Shown: one piece after another, positions 18,432-29,600 of the stretch
How the letters are laid out: each line of letters begins with the position of its first letter
Numbering within the stretch: position 1 is the first letter of the stretch
Assembly (NCBI RefSeq): GCF_963678635.1
Contig: NC_087063.1
Location: 47,486,684 to 47,550,683, forward strand
Length of the DNA: 64,000 nt
Direction: 5' to 3'
From: Symsagittifera roscoffensis
Lineage: Eukaryota; Xenacoelomorpha; Acoela; Convolutidae
The notes under the pieces: generated by a model
What the model was told of the DNA's origin: nothing
Databases searched by the model: none
Seen by the model: only the letters and a program-made list of their open reading frames with translations
Made by a program: the position numbers and the translations under genes

Positions 18432-20232
18432 TCAATGTTCCATTTCCTCCTCCTGTGATGCTGACTCCGCACTTTCGGTTTCCGTGTCTTGTAGCACGTC
18501 GTTGGCTATCCTGACGCTGTTGGAAGCCGTCCTCCAACACTTCTGCTCTTCTACCCTCTGTTTACAGCAAGGTAGGGGATCCACGTTGGATTCTCTGTTT
18601 CTACAGAAGCTGTTGTGGAGACACAACGTCACGTTTCTCTCCAGATCTTCTTTCAGCATCTCTGCCTTTTCATTTCCACTACGCTCACTCGTCCTGGAAA
18701 TTCTCTTCACAGCGGTGGTCACTGCATTCCGATGGGTCACGAAAGCTCGCTTGAAAGCTCCTGCCCCAATGTCCAGCTGATATTCACTGTATACTCTGCC
18801 ATGCTTCGACATATGCTTTTTCGCATACTCGTACAACCATGCAGTCATGTTAGCTCCGAACCATGGCATCAATCGTTTTCTCGCCCATATCTTCTTCACT
18901 TCCATCGGAATGTTTAGAACTTTGCACATTGTCTCAAAAAAATCTAAATCTTTTAGACAATCTAATTTCCGCAATTGTTCTCTCGTCGGCGCCTCCTGTC
19001 TATTATTTTCTCTCACATGAGCTTCCAGCCATCGTATCGCCATCATAACTCCCACTATCACTATTGTTATGGGCTGTGATGAATCTGGTAAACCCATGGA
19101 GAGCAGCTCTCCAGAGTCCCAGATCAACACCAGATTACTACGCTTGGGATACCACCAGGTCTGCAGCAAGCAGTGGCAAGGAAACTCGTCATGTGTCAAC
19201 ATGATGCTCCTCCAATTACGTTTTCCCGAAGCTTCCAGCAATGGTTCCACTTCCATCATCACTCGGTGGATTTCATCATTCTCATCTACTGCATTGTAAT
19301 CTGAGACAGTTGATCCTCTCTGTTTCTGTTTTTCGAAGTCACTGAAGTTCCCGCTCACATATCCCATGAACTTCTTTCCTAGTATTGACTCCAACTCCTC
19401 TTTGGTTCTCTCTGGAATTGCTGAGAATATCTTACATAGTAACTCGTAAGACTTTTCAGACATTCTCGCCAATCTCACACACTTCGGCACTGAGAAGGCT
19501 TGATCCACAATCGTTCTTGTACTCTTCACGTCCACAGCTACGAAATGTATAGGATATCTGCTCTTGCACATTGGAGCCAACGTTGAGCCCACCAAATATC
19601 GTGCTCCTGATGGTCTACAATAAGTTTCGCTGTGTCTGATGTTCATCTCTGTTTCGATTGCTTCCCTCCATTTTCCTATATACTTCTGCTCAGTCTGCAG
19701 AACTCCTGGGAATACTTCTACGCTGATCGTTCATCTCGTCCAGATCTTGTATGGTTTGGTTCGTCTGAACCTTCTGTGTTACTTTCGCCCTTTTTGGTGG
19801 CACAGCTGCTCTCAGTGGTGAACCATACGAGGTCGCCTCGCTGTTCATCTCCCGATGCGTTCTCGTCAGCCCAGGTTTAGGCTTAGAGGGCATTGGCATC
19901 TCACCTGGTTGGTAAGTCCTAGAACTTCCCAATCCAGGCTCATTCGCCAAGTCACTCCCTGAGAGAGCCCCGTTTCTCCACCTCATCACTCTCATGTTCG
20001 GGCGGTCTAGTACTCCTCTTTCTCCATATGCTGCCATCAACAGGACTTCCGTGGGGCGGTCCCCACGGTTGTCGTGCCCCAAGATGTTGATCAGGGCGGT
20101 CAGCAACATGACCACCTCTGGGTCCTCCAGAGCGAAGTCTCGTTCGATCAACCGACGATAGATCGCATCTACCATCGGTCCTACATATGCCTCTGCCAGG
20201 TCCATCAATTCATCCAGGTTGAAATTGTCCAT
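18432..20232 (-). pseudogene. Accessory gene of Gypsy copy B, internally deleted
   Basis: The N-terminal piece (ATG at 20232 down to about 19735, ~166 codons) matches residues 1 to about 166 of the copy A protein. The C-terminal piece (about 19735 to the stop at 18432, ~430 codons) matches its last ~430 residues. Everything between, including both SGNH-type modules, is gone: about 7.0 kb relative to copy A (about 6040-13043). The join shifts frame, so translation from the ATG runs into out-of-frame codons and stops at 19690. The C-terminal piece itself is undamaged, which suggests the deletion is recent. Confidence 0.85.
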
Positions 20233-20650
20233 ACTGTTCTTTTCCAAGTTTAATTTGATTCGATTTCGGTTTGATAATTTGACTCAAGTGAGTAATTTAA
20301 ATGATCAATCAGGATCTAGAAAAGAAATCACGAATGTCACACTTGTCAATTTCACCTTAACATACATCGTTAAAATTTGCTTAAAGACAGTTCAGATAAA
20401 AGGATATTTATCCTAAAATTTATTAAAATCAATTGGTTTCCAAAATTTTGAGATTCGACCTAAGATTGGACAGTCCAAACTTTGGATCTATTCCCAAGAT
20501 CGTCATCTAGTTGTTCATGGTCACTAACCCCTACTTACCCATGATCTTAATAACCTAACACATAACATTACATTACATAACACAACATAACACACACATC
20601 ACACATTACATGTAACTTGGTCCCCGGCCCAACACCCTCTCGCTCATCAC
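20233..20650 (-). other. Spacer between Pol and accessory gene, copy B
   Basis: On the + strand it is A/C-rich, with CATAACATTACATTACATAACACAAC-type simple sequence around 20560-20610. It corresponds to 5069-5542 of copy A. No open frame of note is present. Confidence 0.5.
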
Positions 20651-23600
20651 TCAGCCTATACTTAAGTAATATTTCTTATGTAGATACACTTGTATGTTCG
20701 TATCAGAGAATATCACGTGTACAAGCGCGTACAATTCCCGAGGATGCAGTCTTCCTCTATTTGGATCGTACACTGGAAGCGAGAGCTCCTTCACGTCCAT
20801 TTCCACAAGGAAGTCCCTCAGCCTCGTCAAAGACAAGACTAGGTTTTCTGGGTCCACGTGCTGCTTCTCCGTCGCCCTCGTTACCAAGAAGCACAAGTAC
20901 TTTCCCGGTGTCTGCGACACCGCCGGAGGTAAGGCTGCTACGCCCCCTATCCCTGGTCTTTGCTTCCAAAGGAATTCCACGTTTTTATATTCCCTCTTAA
21001 AATCTGCCGCTAGCGCCGTCCTAAAACTCATGTCTGCGGTGATTGCTACCGCACATGTTCTGTTTGTGAGTATGAAATCACTGTCTGTTAGTATTATGTT
21101 ACTAGAATATTCATTTGGTAAGTTAAAATATGACTCAACTACCCTGCCTATGTCAGGTTTCTTAGGTTCTTCGCCTGTTTCTGCTTCTAAGTTTCCTGTT
21201 TCTCTTGCTATTCTCAATTTTTTTATTATCAAGTTTTCAGTGTGGGTAAGTCCTACCCCCACTCCCCGGACAAAAATATCCATCGGCGTCCCCGTCGATC
21301 GCATACCGGGTATTAAGTCAAGATTAGAAGCTGGAATGAGAAGTTGTCCTTCCTGGGCAGCCCAGGAAGGATCATCTCGTTCGGTCTTAATGTATTTCGC
21401 GCTTTCGCGATCTACGTCTTGAATCGTAACGCTGGTCTTTTTAGGTTCTGATGTCATTTCGTTCAGCCACTCTAAGACACGCAGGTTCGTCAGGTCTTGT
21501 TCATTTGACTGCTGTTGCTCATCGTCGAACTCCACCTCGGGTTTCGACCAGTCGTCAACCCACTCATCGTTGTGATCATCGACTATGTCAATGTCCTGTG
21601 ACACGGTTATTTCCTCTAAACCCACTACTTCCTCCACTATTTTCTTTAGATCTATCCTATCCACTACAAAGTCGTCACCGTAAGGATTGTATTTCTTTCT
21701 TGGTCTCGTCCCGTCTTTCTGACGAGTCTGCATCGTGAACGGAAGATCTGGTTCCATGTTCTTGGGAACCTCTGTCTGTTCGGAATCCTGCCAATCTTCC
21801 TCTGCGTAGGGCAAGGTTTCATCGTCCGCTTCAACCTGATCGTTTGGATCCAGGTCCAATGGTGTATCCGTACCTTCCTCTACGACTTCGTTTCCATCGT
21901 TCTTCTCCCTGGTGCCTTTTTCATTGACCTCACAAGCAGGATCCATCATTAGATAATCCCCTTCTTCCATGTCTGCAGGTATACACCAGTCTTCTGTCGA
22001 TGGATTGTGTGGCTTGATGTTCTCGTAGTGGGCGGCTCGGCCAGTACTCAGTCTATAAAAGCGTCCCTCTTGGTGCACCTCTGTAATCATGAAGGGTCCC
22101 CTCCACTTCTTCAGAAGCTTCTTTGTCCCTTTCGGTGGTATAACGTTCTGAAATACCCATACGTAGTCTCCCACCGAGTAAGCCTTTGCACCAGCTGCTT
22201 TCTTGTCGAATCTTTTCCTCTGCCTTGCCTGTGCCTGCTGAGTGTTTCGTCTACACAAGTCGTTCAACTCCTGTTGGCGTCTGATCACATCCCTCACGTA
22301 GACCTGTGGGGATGTTTTCTTTCCCTCATATTCTGGGTAGAAGAAGGTTAAGGGTAAAGAATTTTCGTGTCCAGTTAGCATCATGTGTGGACTGACTCCA
22401 GTGGTGGAGTGTTGCGTGCTATTATATGCCCCCATCACCTGTGGAAGATATCTGTCCCAATCGGTCATGTACCTGGAACAATATACTCTCAGCATCGACA
22501 CTAACGTCCTATTCTGTCTTTCCACTAAGCCATTCGTCTGCGGGTGGTATGTCGTGGAGTGAGCCTGAGCGACCTGTGAGCGTCTCATAAGCTCTTTCGT
22601 AAGCTCTCCTACGAAAGCTGTTCCATTGTCCGATTGAAACGTCATTGGACAACCATGTCTTGCTATCCATGTATTAATCAGGTGGTCGCATGTCTCTTCC
22701 GCCGAGGCAGTTATGCAGGGCACGGCCTCTGCATACTTCGTGAAGTGATCTATCATGACCAAGACTTGGTTGTAACCGCTGTCTGTCATGTATATCTTCT
22801 GGTGATCTATCTGCACCACCTCGTTGAATTCAGACGACTCAATCGATTGTAAAGGAAATCGCAACTTCCTAGGATCCTTGACCTGTTGGCATGACAGACA
22901 TGCTGTCACCCATTTCTCGCATGCCTTTTCCATCCCAGGCCACTCAAAGCGCTTCAGGATCCTCTGATACACTTTGTCGATCCCTTGATGGCCCATCTGA
23001 TCATGCGACCTGAATAATAGTTCTGTCTGATAGAGTTGCGGCAACACTATCGCGTTATATTTGTATAAGACCTTGTCTTCTTCTCTTCTCCTGCAAGCCA
23101 CGATCCCGTCCTTGTTCAGATATAATCTCCCCTCCTTCTGCATGAAGTATTGTCTCAGGATCCTATAGCTGTCTTCTTCCAGGTCACCTTTGTCAGGTGC
23201 ACCGTTTTCTATCCACCTTTTTAGGTTGCTTGTCATGCGATCATTTCTCTGCGCCCTTAGAAGGTCCGAGAGTCTGTATCTCGCCTTCAAGTACGTCTTC
23301 ATGACTCTCATCTGACTGTTCAGCTCGTTGGGCTGATGTGTGTCTTCTTCCATCTTAACGCACCAAATCTTCGCCAACGGTTGTGTTTCTTGCTGAAACG
23401 GCTGAAGATCAGTCCTGACTACCTCTTTCTGTGGCAACAGGCTTATCGAACGTTTCGATACCGCTATCGTTTCTAAGTCATCCGCTGCGTTGTCAAAGAC
23501 TCTTTCGCTTGGTATTAGGTAGCGATCACTGTCAGGATCCTGGTACACCTCTCTGTCCAGGTCTCTCGCCCGAGTTTCCACTAGTAGCGTGTGTATCGCC

Positions 23601-26600
23601 AGTTCTGACAGTTCGGATCCCGAATTCGAATTCCTGTCGGAATAGGTGTCCATTCCTGAGTTTCGGGATTCATCATCCGTCGAAGGTGTTGTGCTGGAGA
23701 CTGCACGCTCCTCCAGATCATGTCCGTATTTCCTTCGCATCCATCTGAACTCTCCGGACAAAACCTTGTTCTCTAGGTCCTGTTTCTCATCAGGTATTTT
23801 CTCGTCTATCTCGGACTCCCCGGACCAATTCACTTGTCCCGGGTGTTGATCTTGTGATCGCTGGTTTTTCTCCTCATCCTTCTCCCCGGACAAATAGTCT
23901 TGCAGCAGATTTTGTTTTACAACTTCACCGTCTTTATCCCGGTCTACAAAGGTGACAGTTTTCTTTTGCCTGCCGCTCTCCTGTCCTTTCTGTCCGTAAG
24001 AACTACTGGTTAAAATCTCTTGGGGTATTGAGGATACTAGTTGCTGAACTATTGTCCTACAATCCCTCTCGTTCTCTTCGTGTTGTCGTCTGGACGGCAT
24101 GATCTTCACTTTCTCACTGATTGTCAGCGATGCCACTGCTGCTGTCCACTCGGGGTCATCTCTGGTCACTTCTCTTTCTAACAATCCACCCAGCATCCGC
24201 ATTACTTGTGGTGTGACTTGCACCGTTTTATCCAATAGTGAGAGGCTGTTTATATTCATGCGAGAGAGTTCCTGCTGGACCAGGTTCGAGCGCAGCAACA
24301 GATCCAATGGGACCGGGTCCTCCCTTGACAGGATCTTTATCTCGGCTGCTTTCTCTACAGGTAACTCAGGATGCCCAGGAATTGGATGTCCAGACTTATC
24401 CAACCATCTCGTTAAGGGAAGCGCTTCATAAGTTTGTTTGTCCAGAAACGAGAATCCCTCCTTTACTTCCGCCTGATTGGCTTGCTTCTGCTCCAATCTT
24501 TCATAGAACTCAGTTTTCTTGCTGAGACTGTCAGCATTCTGATGTTTATCACGCATCCTATGTTCGATTATCATATGGTAGCCATCCAGTCTTACTATCC
24601 ATCTACCAATATAACTCTGATCCATCGAGTAGGTCTTCAACCAGGATAACGCTCTGTTGTCTACGCGTAACTTGAAGGGAGCGCTCCCCAAGTATGCACG
24701 GTACTTCTCCACGAAGGTGACTACTGCAAACATTTCTGCTTTTGGTGCGCCATATTTCATCTCTGTGTCACTCAAGACTTTGCTGCCGTATGCAATGGGA
24801 CGGAGAACTGTTCTTCCGTTCCATTCTTGCTCTTGATGCAATATTCCTGAGATGGCCACCACCGATGCGTCTGTGTCGAGAACATACATGCCCTTTTCTG
24901 TAGGCATGCCCAGCACTGGCGCTTCGCACAGTTCCCGCTTTATGTTCTCGAATGCAACCTGTACCTCATCGTTCCATTCGAACTTTTTCCCTTTGTTGCG
25001 CATCAGCTTCTGCATTGGGTACACCTTGTCCGCATATCCTTTAATGAATTCACGGTAATAATTGGCAAACCCTAGGAAGCTCATGAGCTGTGTGTCCGTT
25101 CTAGGAGCTTTCCATGTCAGCACAGCCTCTACTGCTTCTGGATCTGGCCTCACACCATGCCTGTCCACCATTCTTCCCAGGTACTTGATCGAATCCCTAA
25201 GGATTTCACATTTCGATGGTTTGCATTTCAAGCCTGCTCTTTTCATACATCCGAAGACCTCATCGAGTCGATCAATGTGATCCTCCAGGGTTGGTGTCGC
25301 TATGACTACGTCATCCACGTAGCACATCAAGAGATTCCCGTACTTTTTGGTCACTCCTGTCAAAGCCTGAGCCATCAGCCTTTGAAAAGTTGCTGTTGCA
25401 TTGCACAAGCCGAAGGGCATCCTCTTCCACTGGTACAACCCCAATTCGCACGCGAATCCGGTTTTCTCTCTGTCCTTCTTTCGCAGAGGAATCTGCCAGA
25501 AGGCAGAACCCAAGTCCAATGTGGTGAAGAACTTTGCATCACCAAGTTTGGATAGGCTCTCGTCTATTCGCGGTATCGGGTACGCATCTTTAATCGTTAC
25601 CGCGTTCAAGTAACGAAAGTCGCAACAAAATCTAAGCTGCCCCCCTTTCTTTTTCGCCATGACTACCCCGCGAGCCCACGGCGATTTCGAGGGTTCTATC
25701 ATGTCGTATTCAAGCAACATTTCTATTTCCGCTCGGCACGCTTCCGATTTATGTGGTGTCATTCGCCTTGCGCCTTCCCTATGGGGAACGGCGCCCTCTT
25801 CTAGTTCGATTTCGTGTTCGACGAAATTACAGCAACCGATGTCCGCCTTATGTTTTGAAAATACCTCGGCGTTCCGATTTAGGAGGTCCCGCAATTTTTC
25901 AAAATCTCCCTCACCTATTTTTCCTTTTAAATGTTCTATTTCTGGCAAAACCGGTTTGTCAGAATCTAGTTCATATGACGAGGGTCGTTCCGGAAAATTC
26001 GAGCAACTTGATAAGCCGTCGTCCGTTTCGGATTTCATTGAAAACAATTTATGAATAGATTTTAATTCATTAATTCTCTTTAAAATTTTTTCTTTATTGG
26101 CATGATAAGGACAGTCTTTCACACTATATTTCTTCAAGTTTTGTGTCTCTTCATAGTCGGTCCTCATCGGCAATGCGTAACCAAGCTTCTTTCCACGCTG
26201 GATTGAAACCGTGGTGTCCAGTGTGTTCAACAACACACTGACACACAGTCCGTTTCGCGTTACCGAGAAGCTCCGGCCTAAAATCACCGAACTCTGACTA
26301 TTTGGATTCGGTACTAAGCAAACCTGTTTACTATCACTTAACGAATTTAAATTTCTCATTCTAAAAATCGCTACTACAGCTTGTCCTGGTTGTAACTTTA
26401 CTTTTTTATCCAAAAAAACTGGTACCTTATTTTCATCTGTTATTATGCTATTAATTGGTCTCTTAACATACTTTCGGTCCGGGTTTCTAATCCGTATTAG
26501 ACCGTTGTTCAAGTCAATCATCACGTCAAAATTCCTGACAAAATCTCTGCCCAAGATGAATTGGTCGGCGTCGTCCAGATTCTCTACCACCAGGAAGCTC

Positions 26601-29600
26601 ATCCAAAGGTCTCGTCCTCCCATGTGAAGGACCGTTATCGGTGTTCTTCCAGCTACGTAGATGGCTCCTCGATTTGCGGCGGCCAGTCGTAGGTTCGTAG
26701 GAATCAGATCTTCCCGTGTGAATCCCATTCTTTCCCAAGTTTTTATCGGCATCACACTCACCACCGCTCCTGTGTCCAGAAGCCCTGTGACTCCGATTTT
26801 TGTTCCGTTGGTATCGAGCAGGTGTGCTGTCACATCTGCTTCATATCCAATGTGTACCGCGTCTTGTTCCATCATGGCGTCATGGCCTATCCTGCGGACT
26901 TTGAGTTCCTCTTCACCCAAATAGATCTGCCCCATTTGGTCATCATCTGTTGTTATGTAAGTCCTGGTGTAGATGCTGATTCCATCCACGTTCAGCATTA
27001 TTTGATACGGCCCATAGATCTCCAAGTAGCGTCCATGAAGTTTCTTCATGCGAGGGCCACCCGTCGTTAGTAGTGCTCGCACAGCCCTCGACTCAGTGCG
27101 TGGCTCCACCTGCCTCAGATAATCTGCATATGTGTCCAAATGCATTAAAGTGAACTCTGATGGTTCACTCAAATTTCTTATTACCTGGTGTCCAGCCACT
27201 GAGATTATCGACTGTATCTTCTTTCCCTGCGGCGCCATGCCGAACCTCTTACCGGAGATCACTTTAAGTTTCATATCTAAACTGCTTGGTGTTTTCGTCT
27301 CCTCGAACTCCATTGCCTCGAAGGTATTCAGTTGCTCCTGAAGCTTTTCATTTTCCAGTTCAAGTTTCACTTTTTGTTCGATCTCTTTCGTCACCAATTC
27401 CTGCTGTACTCTATTTAGAGCATCCTTTGCGGCTGCCTTATAATCGATCTTGAAGTCATCGGCCGCAGTCGCTGGTTCCGGTTCACGTGCTTCTTCTGTT
27501 ACTGCTTGCATTTTCTTTGCCGCCAGCTCTTGAGGTTTGTCCTTCCTGCGTGCCTCTGCTTCGCTCAAAAGTCGAGCCTTGCTTGCTTTCACTCCTGACA
27601 AAGCTTCTTCATGCCTTGGATGCTTGATGTCTGCCACTGCATCCCAGAATTGCGGACAATCTGATTTAAAATGACCTTCCAAGTTGCAAAAGAAACACCT
27701 CGGGCCGAATTTCGCAATTACTCCTCTCATGAAATCCTCATGGTCCAATTCTGACGCATCTTCGTCCTCGAGGCTAAAGCCTATTGCCTTCATGCCTTGT
27801 TTGTAAGCTGGGCATGCTGACACATGATGGTCTGTTGAACTGCAATTAGCACAAGAACGTCTCTTGTCCATATCATCCCTCGGTTTGTACCAATTGTTCC
27901 CTTGGTTTGCTGGTCCGTTGTTAAAATTGCCATAATTGTTCTTGTAATATCCAGATCTCAAAGGAGGTTTCAACAAAAGATACTCTTTTGATTTGAGCCT
28001 CAACTCCTCCGGTGTTGGCGCATTAGTTGATAGTGGTGTGTAATGCGTTGCTAGCATCGTACGAAGTTCATCATTTTTCACACCATCAATGAATTTTGAG
28101 GCTACGGCCAGGTTCATCCTTCGGTTTGACTCATCCGGTTGGCTGCGTCTTCTCAGCATTTCCAAATCATCGAGAAACTTGTCTATTGTTTCATCTTCTC
28201 GTTGCCTCCGTTTCTCGAAGCGCATCATCGCCTGTTGCCCCTGCACCCCTGATCCGAAACGGTTTAACAAGATTTCGAAGATTTTCTCAGCAGTGTCACG
28301 TTGATACTGTTTCTTGGCCATGACACAGTTCAGGGCTGTCCCTTCTAAGTTGCTGGTGAGCGCGCTGCATTCCTGTCTCTCCGACAAGTCCTCTTCCTCG
28401 AAATGCAGCTTCATTACCTCTATCCAGGTATCAATACAGCCATCAGATTCGTCTTTGTAGCATCTTGGTTTCTTAAAGACTCTTCTGGACTTCTCACTGC
28501 GTTCATTGGTTCTTGATAACCTCGTCAGGAATGTCTCTAAAGACCTGTTCAGGGGTTCAAATGCTGTGGCCATTGCCGTAGCATCCCTTGAGTGTCCCGC
28601 CTGAGTGTCCTCACACCTTGTCGAAGGCTCTGTGTGCGGTGCATCCCTGCAATCCGAATCACCCTGAGCGTTTCCCGCTTGGCCTATGTGACTCCTCCTC
28701 GGGCTTGTATGCCCCATGTTGCCAGAATCGCTTCTCCCAGTCGCATGTGTGCTTTGCGTTGGTCGTTCGTTCGAGGTTTGTTTGTTCCCCGTTGAACTTG
28801 CTCTACTGTTCGGGCCCCATGCTGTATTACCCCTTGTGGCATAGCCTGATGAACTGCCCCTGCCTCTAGTGGATCCATACGTCTTCCTCCTTTGATGTTC
28901 ATTGAAGTTCACCCTCGGTTCCCTGCTGGGACCTCCCGAGTTCGGCTCTCCTTCTTTTGGTCCACTCTTGCTGCTTAGTAGCCCGTTCAACCTATCCATG
29001 ATAGCCTGAGTTCGCCTCTCCATCATCGCGTCTATCTTTGTGTCAAGAGACCCAAGAGACTGCTCTTGCTGAATTCTTAACTTCTCCATGTCGGCTCTTA
29101 AGCGTAACTCCCTCTGTTCCGCCTCTCTTGTCATTCGCGACAAGTTCCTCGTCATATGTTCGTCCGTTCTTTCTTTCAAGCGTTTTTCGCTTCTGCCAAC
29201 TTCTTGTCTGTTGCGGTTTATTTCTTCCCGCAGACTTTCTCTTTCAATGTGAACTGCTCTTTCCAGTTCACTCATCCTTATCGACATCTGTTCATTTTGT
29301 TCTCCTAAACTGCCCACTATGTTGTTTAAGGCTTCCTCTAGTGCTGCCCCGTTATCCATGAGTGGCGTCACTAGTGGTGGTGTAACTCTGTCGGTCCCAG
29401 GTAGCTTCGTGCTGGTAGAGATCCGGGCCTTGACTCTCTGTCTTGACGTTTTCTCATTATCTATTTCAGGATCCGCTAACGCATTGCCAAGCCCTCTGGT
29501 TCTACTCTCTTCAGGTTGTGGCTCCGAACTTGTCCTAATCGCGAAGTCCTTTGACTGGCCCGGTGTGTTTGCCTCTTTGCTTATCGTTGTCACTACACCA

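Noticed and set aside
20694-21422. 242-codon plus-strand frame
   Set aside because: It is entirely antisense to the Gag-Pol C-terminus and has no recognisable content.
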